Shown here one piece after another: positions 24,501-33,469 of a stretch of 35,070 nt of DNA (position 1 is its first letter; every line of letters begins with the position of its first letter). The notes under the pieces were generated by a model. That model worked only from the letters and a program-made list of their open reading frames with translations, made no database searches and was not told the DNA's origin. Location: contig JAIQGA010000086.1 of assembly GCA_020072925.1 (NCBI GenBank), positions 1 through 35,070 of the forward strand, given 5' to 3'. Source of the stretch: Terriglobia bacterium (GTDB taxonomy: Bacteria > Acidobacteriota > Terriglobia > UBA7540). Both the position numbers and the translations under genes were made by a program.

Positions 24501-24720
24501 TCAGGTCGGTCCGTTCACACTCTTCTTGAATCACTTTCTCCATCTCTTTGAGGTCCGCCGTGTCGAACATCCCCGCGAAGCGAAGTATTTCCTTGCCCGG
24601 AACCCCTACAGCTTCGCCTGATGCCAAGGTGCGAACAAATTCCAAAACACGGCGCTGCTGATCGACAGGCAACCTACCAAGTTGTTCGAAAATTTCTCTG
24701 TGGAGGCTCGGATCCACCAT
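24490..24720 (-). CDS. VapB-like antitoxin
   Basis: The ATG at 24720-24718 follows AGGTGAGG closely and gives a 76-residue acidic protein. It overlaps the toxin gene by 11 bases. The N-terminal part (LHREIFEQLGRLPVDQQRRVLEFVRTLA) resembles the DUF2281-like antitoxin domain in which LP..QQ..VL..V is conserved. The acidic C-terminal part (EMEKVIQEECERTDLNEW) would bind and block the PIN toxin. The N-terminal domain should bind its own promoter, giving conditional autoregulation (family knowledge). No operator palindrome was identified upstream. Confidence 0.85.
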   Translation of the reverse strand: MVDPSLHREIFEQLGRLPVDQQRRVLEFVRTLASGEAVGVPGKEILRFAGMFDTADLKEMEKVIQEECERTDLNEW

Positions 24721-24850
24721 TGTCCTCACCTGCCTTTCAGCGCGCTGGCAGCCTTGTTCAATCTGCACCTAGCCCACTGCAAAGTCAACCCGAAATCAGG
24801 CGTGGGTTGCAAACGAAGTAGTAGTCAGCGAAGATTGCATAGCTACGTAG

Positions 24851-27800
24851 TCACACCTTGGCGGGCTCAGTGGAAGAAGGCATGAGGATGGCGGGGGCTT
24901 CCGCGGTCTTGGGTTTCAAGCGCGGCTCGACTTTCCAGAAGCGCAGCAGGCTCAAGCCCCAGTATTCGAGGATGTCCCAGGCGTGGGCGCTCGCGGTTTT
25001 GCGCGCGTGCTCGAGCACGAGTTCGCGGAGGAAGTGCGAGTCCCCGGGCTCGATGAGACGTTCGATTTTGATCAACTCGGGATTGTAACGGTGCTCAAAT
25101 CTGTTCTCGGGGTCATAGACATAGGCGACGCCATTCGTCATGCCGGCGCCGAAGTTGCGCCCCGTATCGCCCAGAATAACGGCCACGCCTCCGGTCATGT
25201 ACTCACAGGCGTGGTCGCCCGTGCCTTCCACGATCGCGGTGGCGCCGCTATTGCGCACGCAGAAGCGCTCGCCGGAGCGTCCCGCGGCAAACAGGCGTCC
25301 TGCCGTGGCGCCATAGAGCACGGCGTTCCCCATAATCACGTTTTCTTGCGAGGCGAAGGCGCTGCCCTGTGGCGGCCGGAGAATAATCTCGCCCCCACCC
25401 ATGCCTTTCCCCACGTAGTCGTTGGCCTCGCCCTCCAGGATCAGGCGAATCCCACCCGTGAGAAACGCGCCGAAGCTCTGCCCCGCGCTTCCCCGAAAGC
25501 GGAACTCTGCCGTCGTGCCCGGCAAACCGTTGTTGCCGCGGCGCAACGCGACTTCGCCCGCGGCCCGCGCGCCAATCGTGCGATTCGTATTGTGGATCGA
25601 ATATTCACGCACGATGGACCGGCCCTGTTCGAGCGTGAGCTTCACGTCCTCCGTCATCCGCAGGGCTAATTCATCAGCGTGACGCGCGCGGCGCCGTGCC
25701 GGCGCCCGGCCCTGCGAATCGGCCCGCACCAGGAGCGGTTTCAAATCCAGTTGCCCGCGGCGGTCCGGAACGCGATAGGTCAGCGGCTGAAGCAAATCCG
25801 CGCGACCCCGAATCTCCTCGAGCGACCGGAAGCCAAGCTGCGCGAGCAGTTCACGCACCTGCTGGGCGACGTAGCGCAGATAGTTGATAAGCCGTTCGGG
25901 TTCGCGGGGAAAACGCTTGCGCAGGTCCTCGCGCTGCGTGGCCACGCCGACCGGGCAGGTGTTCAAATGGCACTGCCGCGCCATCACGCAGGCCAGCGCC
26001 ACCAGCGCCGCCGTGCCGAACCCGAACTCATCCGCGCCCAGGAGCGCGGCAATCACGATGTCGCGGCCCGTCTTCATTCCGCCGTCCGCGCGCAGCCGCA
26101 CGCGGTCGCGCAGGCCGTTGACCACCAGGGCCTGGTGCGCCTCGGCTAATCCCATTTCCCAGGGCGATGCCGTGTTTTTGATCGAGCCCAGCGGCGAGGC
26201 GCCCGTGCCGCCGTCATGCCCGCTGATCAACACCACATCGGCATTGGCCTTCGCCACGCCCGCCGCCACGGTCCCCACTCCCGCCTGAGACACAAGCTTG
26301 ACGCCGATACGCGCTCGGGGATTAATTTCACGCAGATCGTAGATGAGCTGCGCAAGGTCTTCGATCGAATAGATATCGTGATGGGGCGGCGGCGAAATCA
26401 GCGAGATGCCCACCACTGCGCGGCGCACGCGGGCGATCATCGCCGTCACCTTGTGCGCGGGTAGCTGCCCGCCCTCGCCCGGCTTCGACCCCTGCGCCAT
26501 CTTGATTTCGAGTTCCTGCGCGCGCGCCAGGTACTGTGGCGTCACGCCAAAGCGCGCCGAAGCCACCTGCTTGATCTTGTTCTCCGCCGAATCGCCGTTT
26601 TCGACGTCAAAGTAAACTTCCGGGTCTTCCCCGCCCTCGCCGGTATTGGAGCGCCCGCCGATACGGTTCATGGCAGTGGCCAGCGTGTGCTGCGTCTCGG
26701 GGCTCAGCGCGCCCAGCGACATCGCCTGAGTCGAAAAGCGCTTCCAGATTTCTTCCACTGGCTCGACCACTTCAATGGGAATCGGCGTGGTGGAACGGAA
26801 GCGCAACAGATCGCGTAGCGTCATCGGCTCGCGCTCTTCCACTGCCCGCGCGAAGTCTTCGTAAGCTTTCAGGTTGTCTTCTTTCGCGGCCTTCTGGAGA
26901 TTTCGCACGACCTCGGGACTGAAAGCGTGCCGCTCGAAACCCTTGCGATAGCGGTAAAAACCCGAAAACTCGAGTTTCTCCGCGGGCGCGCCGAACGCGC
27001 CGCGGTGGCGGTCCAGAACGTCGTGGGCCAGGTCCACGAGCTTGCGTCCGCCCACCAGCGAGCGCGTGTCGGGGAAGAACTTCTGCACCACGTCCGAATC
27101 GAGCCCGATGATTTCGAAAAACTTTCCGCCCAGGTAGCTGGCAAGCGTCGAGATTCCCATCTTCGACATGATCTTCTTGAGCCCCGCCTCGACCGCGCTG
27201 CGGTAATTCTGAATCGCTTCCGCCACGGAAATCTCGCCCAATTCTCCGCGGCGTGCGAGGTCGGCGACGGCTTCGAGGGCAAGATAAGGATTCACCGCGG
27301 CGGCGCCGTAGCCCACCAGGCAGGCGAAGTGGTGCGACTCCCAAGCCTCGGCGGTCTCGATGACCAGGTCCGCCTTGTTCCCGACGCCGGCTTCGATGAG
27401 ATGCTCGACCACGGCGCTGACCGCCAGCAGCATGGGCACCGCCGCATACTGGGCGTCCACGCCGCGGTCGCTCAGAATCAGAATCGAGCTGCCGCGCTTC
27501 ACCGCCTCCGCGCATTCGCGGACGATGCGGCTGATGGCGCGCGTCATGCCTTCGGGGCCCTGGCTCGCTTCGAACAAAGTGGAGATCACCACGGGCTGGA
27601 AATTCGCCTTAGCCATCTCCCGCAATTCCGCCAGCTCGGCGTCCAATAGGAAAGGCGACTCGAGACGAATCATGCGCGCGTGCTCCGGCGTCTCGACCAG
27701 CACGGAGTGGCGCGGCCCGAGATAAAGGTTAAGCGAGATCACCAACGCCTCACGCAGGGGATCGATGGGCGGGTTCGTAACCTGCGCGAACATTTGCCGG

Positions 27801-29371
27801 AAGTAATGGAAGAGCGGACGCGGCCGGCGGGAGAGCGCCGCCAGCGGCGTATCGTCGCCCATCGAGCCAATGGGCTCTTTCTTTTCGCCCGCCAGGGGCT
27901 TGAGCAGCAACTCGAGATCTTCCTCGGAGTAGCCCGCGGCCCGCTGCGCGGCGATGAAAAGGTTTCGATCGCGCGCGACGAGGGTCTGGCCCCAGGTCTC
28001 AGCGCGCGTCCGGGAAGTGTCCACGGGCTTGTGCCGCGGCAGGAAAATCATGTTGCGGCTGATCCACTTGCGATACTTCGTGCCATGCGAAACCTGCCGC
28101 TTTACCTGCTCGTTCTTGAAGATCTTCTGGTGCTTAAGATCCACCAGGAAAATCTGACCCGGTCCCAACCGACCTTTTTCCTGCACGCGTTCGGGCTCGA
28201 TCTGAAGGATGCCGACCTCCGAGCCCAACACCACAAGACCATCGCGCGTGATGGTGTAGCGCGCCGGTCGCAGGCCGTTGCGGTCGAGCGCCGCGCCCAC
28301 CAGGTGTCCATCCAGGAACGCCATCGCGGCGGGGCCATCCCAGGGCTCCATCAGGCAGGAGTGATAGTGGTAAAACGCTTTGACGTCGGCGGGGATTTCC
28401 ACGGAACTGTCCCACGCCTCCGGGATCATCATGAGCAACGCGTGGTGAGCGGTGCGACCGGAACGCGTGAGCAGCTCGAGCACATTATCGAATGCCGCCG
28501 AGTCGCTGCCACCCGGCTGGACAACAGGCTTCAGCCACTCGACGTCGTTTCCCCATACGGGATGTTCGAGCACCGATTCGCGCGCGCGCATCCAGTTCCG
28601 ATTGCCCAGCAGCGTGTTGATCTCACCGTTGTGCGCGACGATGCGGAAGGGCTGCGCCAGGAACCAGCTCGGCGAGGTATTCGTGCTGTACCTCTGATGG
28701 AAAAGCGCCGCGGAGGCCACAAAATTGGGATTGGCCAGATCCTTGTAGAAAACGCCCAACTGCGAGGGCGCGAGCAGGCCCTTGTAAACAATATTGTGAG
28801 ATGAGAATGAGGGAATATAACAGCCCGCGAGGCCGGCTTCGACCATGCGGCGCTCGATTTCCTTGCGCGCCAGGTAGAGAAGCTGCTCGAACTCGCGCTC
28901 CTGGTCGGCGGGCTGCGCGATGAGCATATGCCAGATGGCGGGCTGCGTCTCACGCGCCTGCGGCCCCAGCGCGCCTTCGTCGAGCGGGACCTGCCGCCAG
29001 CCCACGTGCACCAGACCGCGGCTGTGCACGACTTCTTCCGCCGTGAACATGGCGCGAGCGCGCGCGATTCCATCTTGAGGAAAGAAGAAAACCCCGACGC
29101 CGATCTTCCAGTCCGGCTTGAACCCGGCATTTAAGCGGCGCGCTTCCTGGGCAAAGAACTCCCGAGGAAGTTGCACGGAGATCCCCGCGCCGTCGCCGCT
29201 GGCGCCGTCCGCGTCCACGCCGCCGCGGTGAGTCAGGCACTGGAGGCACTCCAGTGCCTGCTCGACCACGCGGTGCGAGGGAGGCGCGTCCAGTTGCGCT
29301 ACGAAGCCGGTTCCGCAAGCGTCATGCTCTTCGCGCCGGTAAAGCCCGAACTCACTGTCAGATAAGGCCAT
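24851..29371 (-). CDS. gltB: Glutamate synthase large subunit
   Basis: This 1506-residue enzyme makes glutamate from glutamine and 2-oxoglutarate. The ATG at 29371-29369 places 18 residues before Cys19 (HDACGTGF), the class II amidotransferase nucleophile exposed by removal of a propeptide. The GATase domain spans about 19-420 (RYSTNTSPSWFLAQPFRIVAHNGEINTLLGN). A central domain leads to the FMN barrel (about 820-1200) with PGEGGQLPAHKV, SPPPHHDIYSIEDLAQLIYDL and ISGHDGGTGASPLGSIKN. The 3Fe-4S cysteines are Cys1128, Cys1134 and Cys1139. The GXGXG repeat domain is at about 1240-1450. No gltD is adjacent, so whether NADPH or ferredoxin is the donor is open. About 130 bases separate it from the antitoxin gene downstream. 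Confidence 0.97.
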   Translation of the reverse strand: MALSDSEFGLYRREEHDACGTGFVAQLDAPPSHRVVEQALECLQCLTHRGGVDADGASGDGAGISVQLPREFFAQEARRLNAGFKPDWKIGVGVFFFPQDGIARARAMFTAEEVVHSRGLVHVGWRQVPLDEGALGPQARETQPAIWHMLIAQPADQEREFEQLLYLARKEIERRMVEAGLAGCYIPSFSSHNIVYKGLLAPSQLGVFYKDLANPNFVASAALFHQRYSTNTSPSWFLAQPFRIVAHNGEINTLLGNRNWMRARESVLEHPVWGNDVEWLKPVVQPGGSDSAAFDNVLELLTRSGRTAHHALLMMIPEAWDSSVEIPADVKAFYHYHSCLMEPWDGPAAMAFLDGHLVGAALDRNGLRPARYTITRDGLVVLGSEVGILQIEPERVQEKGRLGPGQIFLVDLKHQKIFKNEQVKRQVSHGTKYRKWISRNMIFLPRHKPVDTSRTRAETWGQTLVARDRNLFIAAQRAAGYSEEDLELLLKPLAGEKKEPIGSMGDDTPLAALSRRPRPLFHYFRQMFAQVTNPPIDPLREALVISLNLYLGPRHSVLVETPEHARMIRLESPFLLDAELAELREMAKANFQPVVISTLFEASQGPEGMTRAISRIVRECAEAVKRGSSILILSDRGVDAQYAAVPMLLAVSAVVEHLIEAGVGNKADLVIETAEAWESHHFACLVGYGAAAVNPYLALEAVADLARRGELGEISVAEAIQNYRSAVEAGLKKIMSKMGISTLASYLGGKFFEIIGLDSDVVQKFFPDTRSLVGGRKLVDLAHDVLDRHRGAFGAPAEKLEFSGFYRYRKGFERHAFSPEVVRNLQKAAKEDNLKAYEDFARAVEEREPMTLRDLLRFRSTTPIPIEVVEPVEEIWKRFSTQAMSLGALSPETQHTLATAMNRIGGRSNTGEGGEDPEVYFDVENGDSAENKIKQVASARFGVTPQYLARAQELEIKMAQGSKPGEGGQLPAHKVTAMIARVRRAVVGISLISPPPHHDIYSIEDLAQLIYDLREINPRARIGVKLVSQAGVGTVAAGVAKANADVVLISGHDGGTGASPLGSIKNTASPWEMGLAEAHQALVVNGLRDRVRLRADGGMKTGRDIVIAALLGADEFGFGTAALVALACVMARQCHLNTCPVGVATQREDLRKRFPREPERLINYLRYVAQQVRELLAQLGFRSLEEIRGRADLLQPLTYRVPDRRGQLDLKPLLVRADSQGRAPARRRARHADELALRMTEDVKLTLEQGRSIVREYSIHNTNRTIGARAAGEVALRRGNNGLPGTTAEFRFRGSAGQSFGAFLTGGIRLILEGEANDYVGKGMGGGEIILRPPQGSAFASQENVIMGNAVLYGATAGRLFAAGRSGERFCVRNSGATAIVEGTGDHACEYMTGGVAVILGDTGRNFGAGMTNGVAYVYDPENRFEHRYNPELIKIERLIEPGDSHFLRELVLEHARKTASAHAWDILEYWGLSLLRFWKVEPRLKPKTAEAPAILMPSSTEPAKV

Positions 29372-29402
29372 CTCCGCCTTCACAACTAGACGACACTTCA
29401 CC

Positions 29403-29481
29403 TATCATGCCAATCTGTGCTTTAACATGATCGCCGACCGCCGGGCGAAGTGTTAAATGAATAGTTTTTATATGCATGATA
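29403..29481. promoter_or_regulatory. Nested inverted repeats upstream of gltB
   Basis: Two inverted repeats share nearly the same centre. The outer arms are TATCATGC (29403-29410) and GCATGATA (29474-29481). The inner arms are TTTAACA (29421-29427) and TGTTAAA (29451-29457). They lie 32-110 bases upstream of the gltB start. They could be regulator-binding half-sites or a cruciform-prone element. A TATAAA on the minus strand at about 29464-29473 is a possible -10 box, but no clear -35 box was seen. Confidence 0.4.
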
Positions 29482-29795
29482 AGTTCCGGGCATCGCGACT
29501 TTTCTGTACGGCACGGTATGCCTTGCCCAGGTAAGATGTTCAAACGCGGTAGCGATGTGAGGTTTGTGAGGTTTGAAACTCCAAACTCCATATCCATTCG
29601 CGAGCCCTGCACGTGGAGTCCGCGCCCGGGAGTCTCTCGCGCGGGCAAACTTTGCTCTTTAATCGCAGCGGCTTTGGGGGTACTCTCTCCGCCTGCCGGC
29701 TGACGACCGCCGGCTCGTGCCCGCGAAATCTCTCGCGGGTTTCTCAATCACCTGCCACAGCTTGTCGCCAGCGCGCAGGAAATGCCCGGACGTGA
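29482..29795. other. Spacer between divergent gltB and the Tat glycosidase gene
   Basis: I see no gene here. A GC-rich hairpin (CCCGCGA 29720-29726 with TCGCGGG 29733-29739, then TTTCTC) resembles a weak intrinsic terminator or a leader hairpin of the plus-strand glycosidase. GCCGGC recurs at 29695-29700 and 29709-29714 and can form a second small stem. The plus-strand promoter of the sugar locus must lie in this spacer but was not pinned down. Confidence 0.4.
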
Positions 29796-32417
29796 ATGAT
29801 GCGCAAACCTATCAACCGTCGAAGATTCTTGAAAGATACAACCGCGCTTCTCAGCGCGAGTCCATTGCTCGCAGGCAACGTCGCGCTCGCCGCACAACAG
29901 GCTGCGAAAACGCGACCGGACGCGGCCAGCTCGAGCCTCGAGATGCAGGTGAAGCGCGAACCTTCAGGAGCGGTCTGGATCCTCCTCGAGCCCCCGGCGG
30001 AATTTCAGCAAAGGTTGGCGGGGAGGGAGTTGGCGCGCGGGTTGCGCAATCTCGGCGTGGCGCGCGAGCCCAAGGAGGCGACGCTCCCCGGGGCCGAACC
30101 CCGCGCCCGGGACACGGTGTTCCGGCTGAGGGTCAGCCGCGAATTATCACCCAACCCCGAAGCGTTCGAAATTGCCCAGGCTGACGGCGCGGCAACCCGT
30201 CGTGAGATGATCTTGACCGGCGCGACGCCGCAGGCGGTCCTGCACGCGGTGTTCGAGTTCCTCGAACGCCAGGGCGCTTTTTTCGGCCTCGATGGCGAGG
30301 TCTATCCATTCGAATCCGTTCGGGCGCTCCAACTTCCGCCGCTCGGCGAGCCCTGGCGAGCACGGCCACGCTTCAAGACTCGAGGGCTGGTTCCCTGGCC
30401 CGACTTCCTGAACTGCGTTACGGTCTTCAATCGCGAGGAGTGGCGCGCGTATCTCGAGGCGATGGTGCGCATGCGGTTCAACACGCTGGGCGTCCACGTC
30501 TACTCCGGCCCCAATCAATGGACCGAATCCTTCCTGTCGTTCGAATATGCTGGCGCCGGACACCTGGCGTACACCGATACGAGCGCCACCAATCGCTGGG
30601 GATATATACCGGAACGAACCTCGCGCTACGGCATGGGCGGCGCCGACTTCTACGCGAGTGAAGTCTTTGGCTCGGAAGCCACGACGAAAGCGACCAGTTG
30701 CTGGGAGGCCGAGGAATCCGCCCAGCAACTCTGGGCCGAAGCTTTCCGTTACGCCCGCGACCTGGGCATCCGCACGGGCGTGGGATTCGAGCCTTACCAG
30801 ATACCGGACGAAATCTATCGCGCCACGCCGCCCGAAGCCTACTTCGTCGCCAAGGATCCCAAGATTCCCGGCCCGCGCATTGATCCGGAATCTGTCGCGG
30901 CCCGAGATATTCTCGAGACGCGTCTGGCGCGCCTGCTCGAAGCTTACCCGACGGTGGATTATGTGTGGCTCTGGGAAGACGAGCTCATGGGGTGGAGCAG
31001 CCAGAAGGGCACGGTCCCGCTCTCCGTTACGCCTTTCCAGCAGGCCTATGATTTTCTCAAGCGCCACGCGCCCGAGAAACGCCTGGTGCTTTCAGGTTGG
31101 GGCGGCGTGGTCCGCCATTTCGGGCACTTCCATCGCAATTTGCCGGAAGATGTCATTTTCACTTCGCTGAACGACAACCTCGGCTGGGACCCGGTGAGCG
31201 AGGAATATGGCAAGCTCGGAAGTCGCGAGCGCTGGCCGATTCCCTGGCTGGAAGACGATCCGGCCATGTGGTTGCCGCAATTCCACGTCTACCGCTTCGT
31301 TCGCGACATGGATCTTGCCGAGAAGTACGGCTGCCAGGGCCTGCTGGGAATCCACTGGCGGCACCGAATCATGGATGTTGATGCCGGATTCCAGTCGCGC
31401 TATTCGTGGGACAAAACCCTGAGCCCCACGAGATTCTTCCAGGATTTTGCCGCGGCCCAGGCCCGCGAACCGCGCGCCGCCAAGCTCGCTAAGATTCTCG
31501 ACGACACGGACCGCGATCGGCTCATCCTTTGCTCCTTCACAGGCGAGATCAAAGACGGCCACCATCAAATCCATGAATACTCCGGAGATTATGATGAAGC
31601 CTTCCAATTCTGGAATGGTTATGAGCCTTCGGAAGAGGTCGTCAAGTCGCAGGCCGGCGTGGCGCGGCAATTGCGCGCGCTCACTGATGCCGCCACCGGT
31701 CCCGCGGAACGCGAGCGGCTCAACTACCTCACCCGCCACGTCGAGTTCCTGGTTCCGTATTCCGAGTCGTGGTCGCTCGCCTATCACCTGCATCAAAAAC
31801 TCCAGGCGGCCCTGGAATTAAAGCGCCAGGGTAAACGCGACGAGGCGAAGGCGCTCATCGCCACTGAGGGCGTTCCGCTCTGGCTGAAGCTCGCGCCGCT
31901 GGTCCGCGAAGTCCTGCTCGACTTCCAGGAAATCGTCAGCACGCACAACGACCTCGGCACGCTCGCCTCGATGCACAATAAATACGAGCGGCTGGCATTG
32001 TTCCGCCTGCGCGCGTCGATGAAGGAATTCCTGGGCGAGCTTCCTCCGGAGACCGAGAAGTTGTTCGAGGAAGTCCGCCGCTCCGACCCGAGCGCCACGC
32101 TCCGTGTGTTTGTCCCCACGCGCGCCACGCTGCTTCGCGGCGAAGATCGCGTGCGCATTTTCGCGGTCGTTCCGGCCGCGAGCGACGTCGCGCAGGTCAC
32201 TCTACTCACACGACCCACCGGAGTCGAAAAGTGGTCTGGAATCCGGATGGTACACGCGGGACGCAAAACCTTCGTCGGCGAACTCAAGGCCGCCGGCAGC
32301 CATGCGGCCTTGCTTGATTATTATGTTGAAGCGGAAGTCAGGCGGCAGGGAAAAGCGTCGCGGCTCACTGCGCCTCTGGAGGCTCCGGCACGGTTCTATA
32401 CTGTAACGCGGCTTTAA
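29796..32417 (+). CDS. Tat-exported glycosidase-like protein (GH67/GH20 N-domain type), function unproven
   Basis: The 873-residue product starts at tandem ATG codons (MMRKPINRRRFLK) with a Tat motif at residues 7-13 and a hydrophobic stretch to about 33. Residues about 48-185 resemble the small alpha/beta N-domain shared by alpha-glucuronidases and hexosaminidases (VFRLRV, MILTGATPQAVLHAVFEFLERQGAFFGLDGEVYPFE). A barrel follows at about 190-560 (RFKTRGLVPWPDF, MRFNTLGVHVYSG, DYVWLWEDELMGW at 388-400, with Glu394 and Glu396 as candidate catalytic acids). The last 300 residues are helical, then a beta domain. I cannot name the substrate or family with certainty. The ROK and SIS genes downstream support a role in sugar release. 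Confidence 0.75.
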   Translation: MMRKPINRRRFLKDTTALLSASPLLAGNVALAAQQAAKTRPDAASSSLEMQVKREPSGAVWILLEPPAEFQQRLAGRELARGLRNLGVAREPKEATLPGAEPRARDTVFRLRVSRELSPNPEAFEIAQADGAATRREMILTGATPQAVLHAVFEFLERQGAFFGLDGEVYPFESVRALQLPPLGEPWRARPRFKTRGLVPWPDFLNCVTVFNREEWRAYLEAMVRMRFNTLGVHVYSGPNQWTESFLSFEYAGAGHLAYTDTSATNRWGYIPERTSRYGMGGADFYASEVFGSEATTKATSCWEAEESAQQLWAEAFRYARDLGIRTGVGFEPYQIPDEIYRATPPEAYFVAKDPKIPGPRIDPESVAARDILETRLARLLEAYPTVDYVWLWEDELMGWSSQKGTVPLSVTPFQQAYDFLKRHAPEKRLVLSGWGGVVRHFGHFHRNLPEDVIFTSLNDNLGWDPVSEEYGKLGSRERWPIPWLEDDPAMWLPQFHVYRFVRDMDLAEKYGCQGLLGIHWRHRIMDVDAGFQSRYSWDKTLSPTRFFQDFAAAQAREPRAAKLAKILDDTDRDRLILCSFTGEIKDGHHQIHEYSGDYDEAFQFWNGYEPSEEVVKSQAGVARQLRALTDAATGPAERERLNYLTRHVEFLVPYSESWSLAYHLHQKLQAALELKRQGKRDEAKALIATEGVPLWLKLAPLVREVLLDFQEIVSTHNDLGTLASMHNKYERLALFRLRASMKEFLGELPPETEKLFEEVRRSDPSATLRVFVPTRATLLRGEDRVRIFAVVPAASDVAQVTLLTRPTGVEKWSGIRMVHAGRKTFVGELKAAGSHAALLDYYVEAEVRRQGKASRLTAPLEAPARFYTVTRL

Positions 32418-32494
32418 CGTATCAATCCACGCGTTGACCCGGGTCCTGAGAATTACAGTGGCGGCCCCTCGCTTAACGATCGGAAGCTCACATC

Positions 32495-33469
32495 ATGAGC
32501 CATCGCTTTGTCCTCGGTCTTGACTTGGGCGGCACCAAGATTGCCGCCGGCGTAGTGGATTCGGCCGGCAGATTGCGTAGCGCCGTGCGATTCCCCACGC
32601 CCGCGTCAGGCGTGCGCCGGGATCTCGCAGCGCTCTTCGACGCCGCTCATTTCGCCGTGGCCTCGGCAGGGATTCACTGGGAACAAATCGAGGCAGTAGG
32701 CGTGGGAGTGCCCGGCGCGTTTGACCCCGTGACCGAAACCGTCTGGGCGCCCAATTTGCCGGGTTGGAAGAGAGTCCCGCTCGAGCGACTGCTCGAACGC
32801 TCGCTGGGTCGTCCCGTATTCGTTGAGGGCGACCGCAATGTGCAAGCTTTGGCCGAAGCGTGGCGGGGCGTCGGCGGTAAGCGACGAATTCGAAACCTTG
32901 TCTTTCTCACCGTAGGCACGGGTATCGGCGCGGGGCTCATTGTCGAGGGGCGCGTGGTTTCAGGCACGCGCGGGCTGGCCGGCGCCGCGGGCTGGATGGC
33001 AGTGACTGAGAAATGGCACAGCGACTTTGGCCGCATCGGATGCCTTGAGGCGCTGGGCGCAGGGCCCGCGGTGGCACGCTTCGCCAAGAATGCGCTGCGA
33101 AAAAAGGATCGTGGGTTGATTAATCGGCTCGCGGCTGCCGGCGGCGGCCGCGTGACAGGAGAAATCGTCACTCAAGCCGCGCGGCGCGGCGATCCCGTGG
33201 CGCGCCAAGTGCTCGAACGGATTGGCGAGAATCTCGGCCGCGGGGTCGCGAATATTATCAGCCTGCTGAATCCGGAAGTCGTCGTCCTGGGCGGCGGCCT
33301 CGCCGGCGCCGGAGAGCTCGTGCTCAAGCCGCTGCGGCGGGCCGCCCGAAGGTGGGGGCAACCGCTGGCCACACGCCACGTCCGAGTCATTCGATCGCGG
33401 CTCGGCGAAGAAGCCGGCATTCTCGGCGCGGCGCGTTACGCTTTACTTCAAGGGGAGGAAATGCACTGA
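32495..33469 (+). CDS. ROK-family sugar kinase-like protein with degenerate sugar/zinc motif
   Basis: This 324-residue protein has the ATP-binding DLGGTK (10-15), the catalytic Asp113 in GDRN (where NDAN is usual), and TVGTGIGAGLIV. The C-terminal VVLGGGLAGAG is also present. ROK kinases normally have ExGH and CxCGxxGCxE, which bind the sugar and a structural zinc. Here the first reads AAGW (164-167) and the second keeps only the last cysteine, Cys183 in GRIGCLE. Members with such changes exist as a clade, so it may phosphorylate a different sugar, or act as a non-zinc kinase. The stop overlaps the SIS gene start by one base. It follows the glycosidase gene after 77 bases. Confidence 0.88.
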   Translation: MSHRFVLGLDLGGTKIAAGVVDSAGRLRSAVRFPTPASGVRRDLAALFDAAHFAVASAGIHWEQIEAVGVGVPGAFDPVTETVWAPNLPGWKRVPLERLLERSLGRPVFVEGDRNVQALAEAWRGVGGKRRIRNLVFLTVGTGIGAGLIVEGRVVSGTRGLAGAAGWMAVTEKWHSDFGRIGCLEALGAGPAVARFAKNALRKKDRGLINRLAAAGGGRVTGEIVTQAARRGDPVARQVLERIGENLGRGVANIISLLNPEVVVLGGGLAGAGELVLKPLRRAARRWGQPLATRHVRVIRSRLGEEAGILGAARYALLQGEEMH

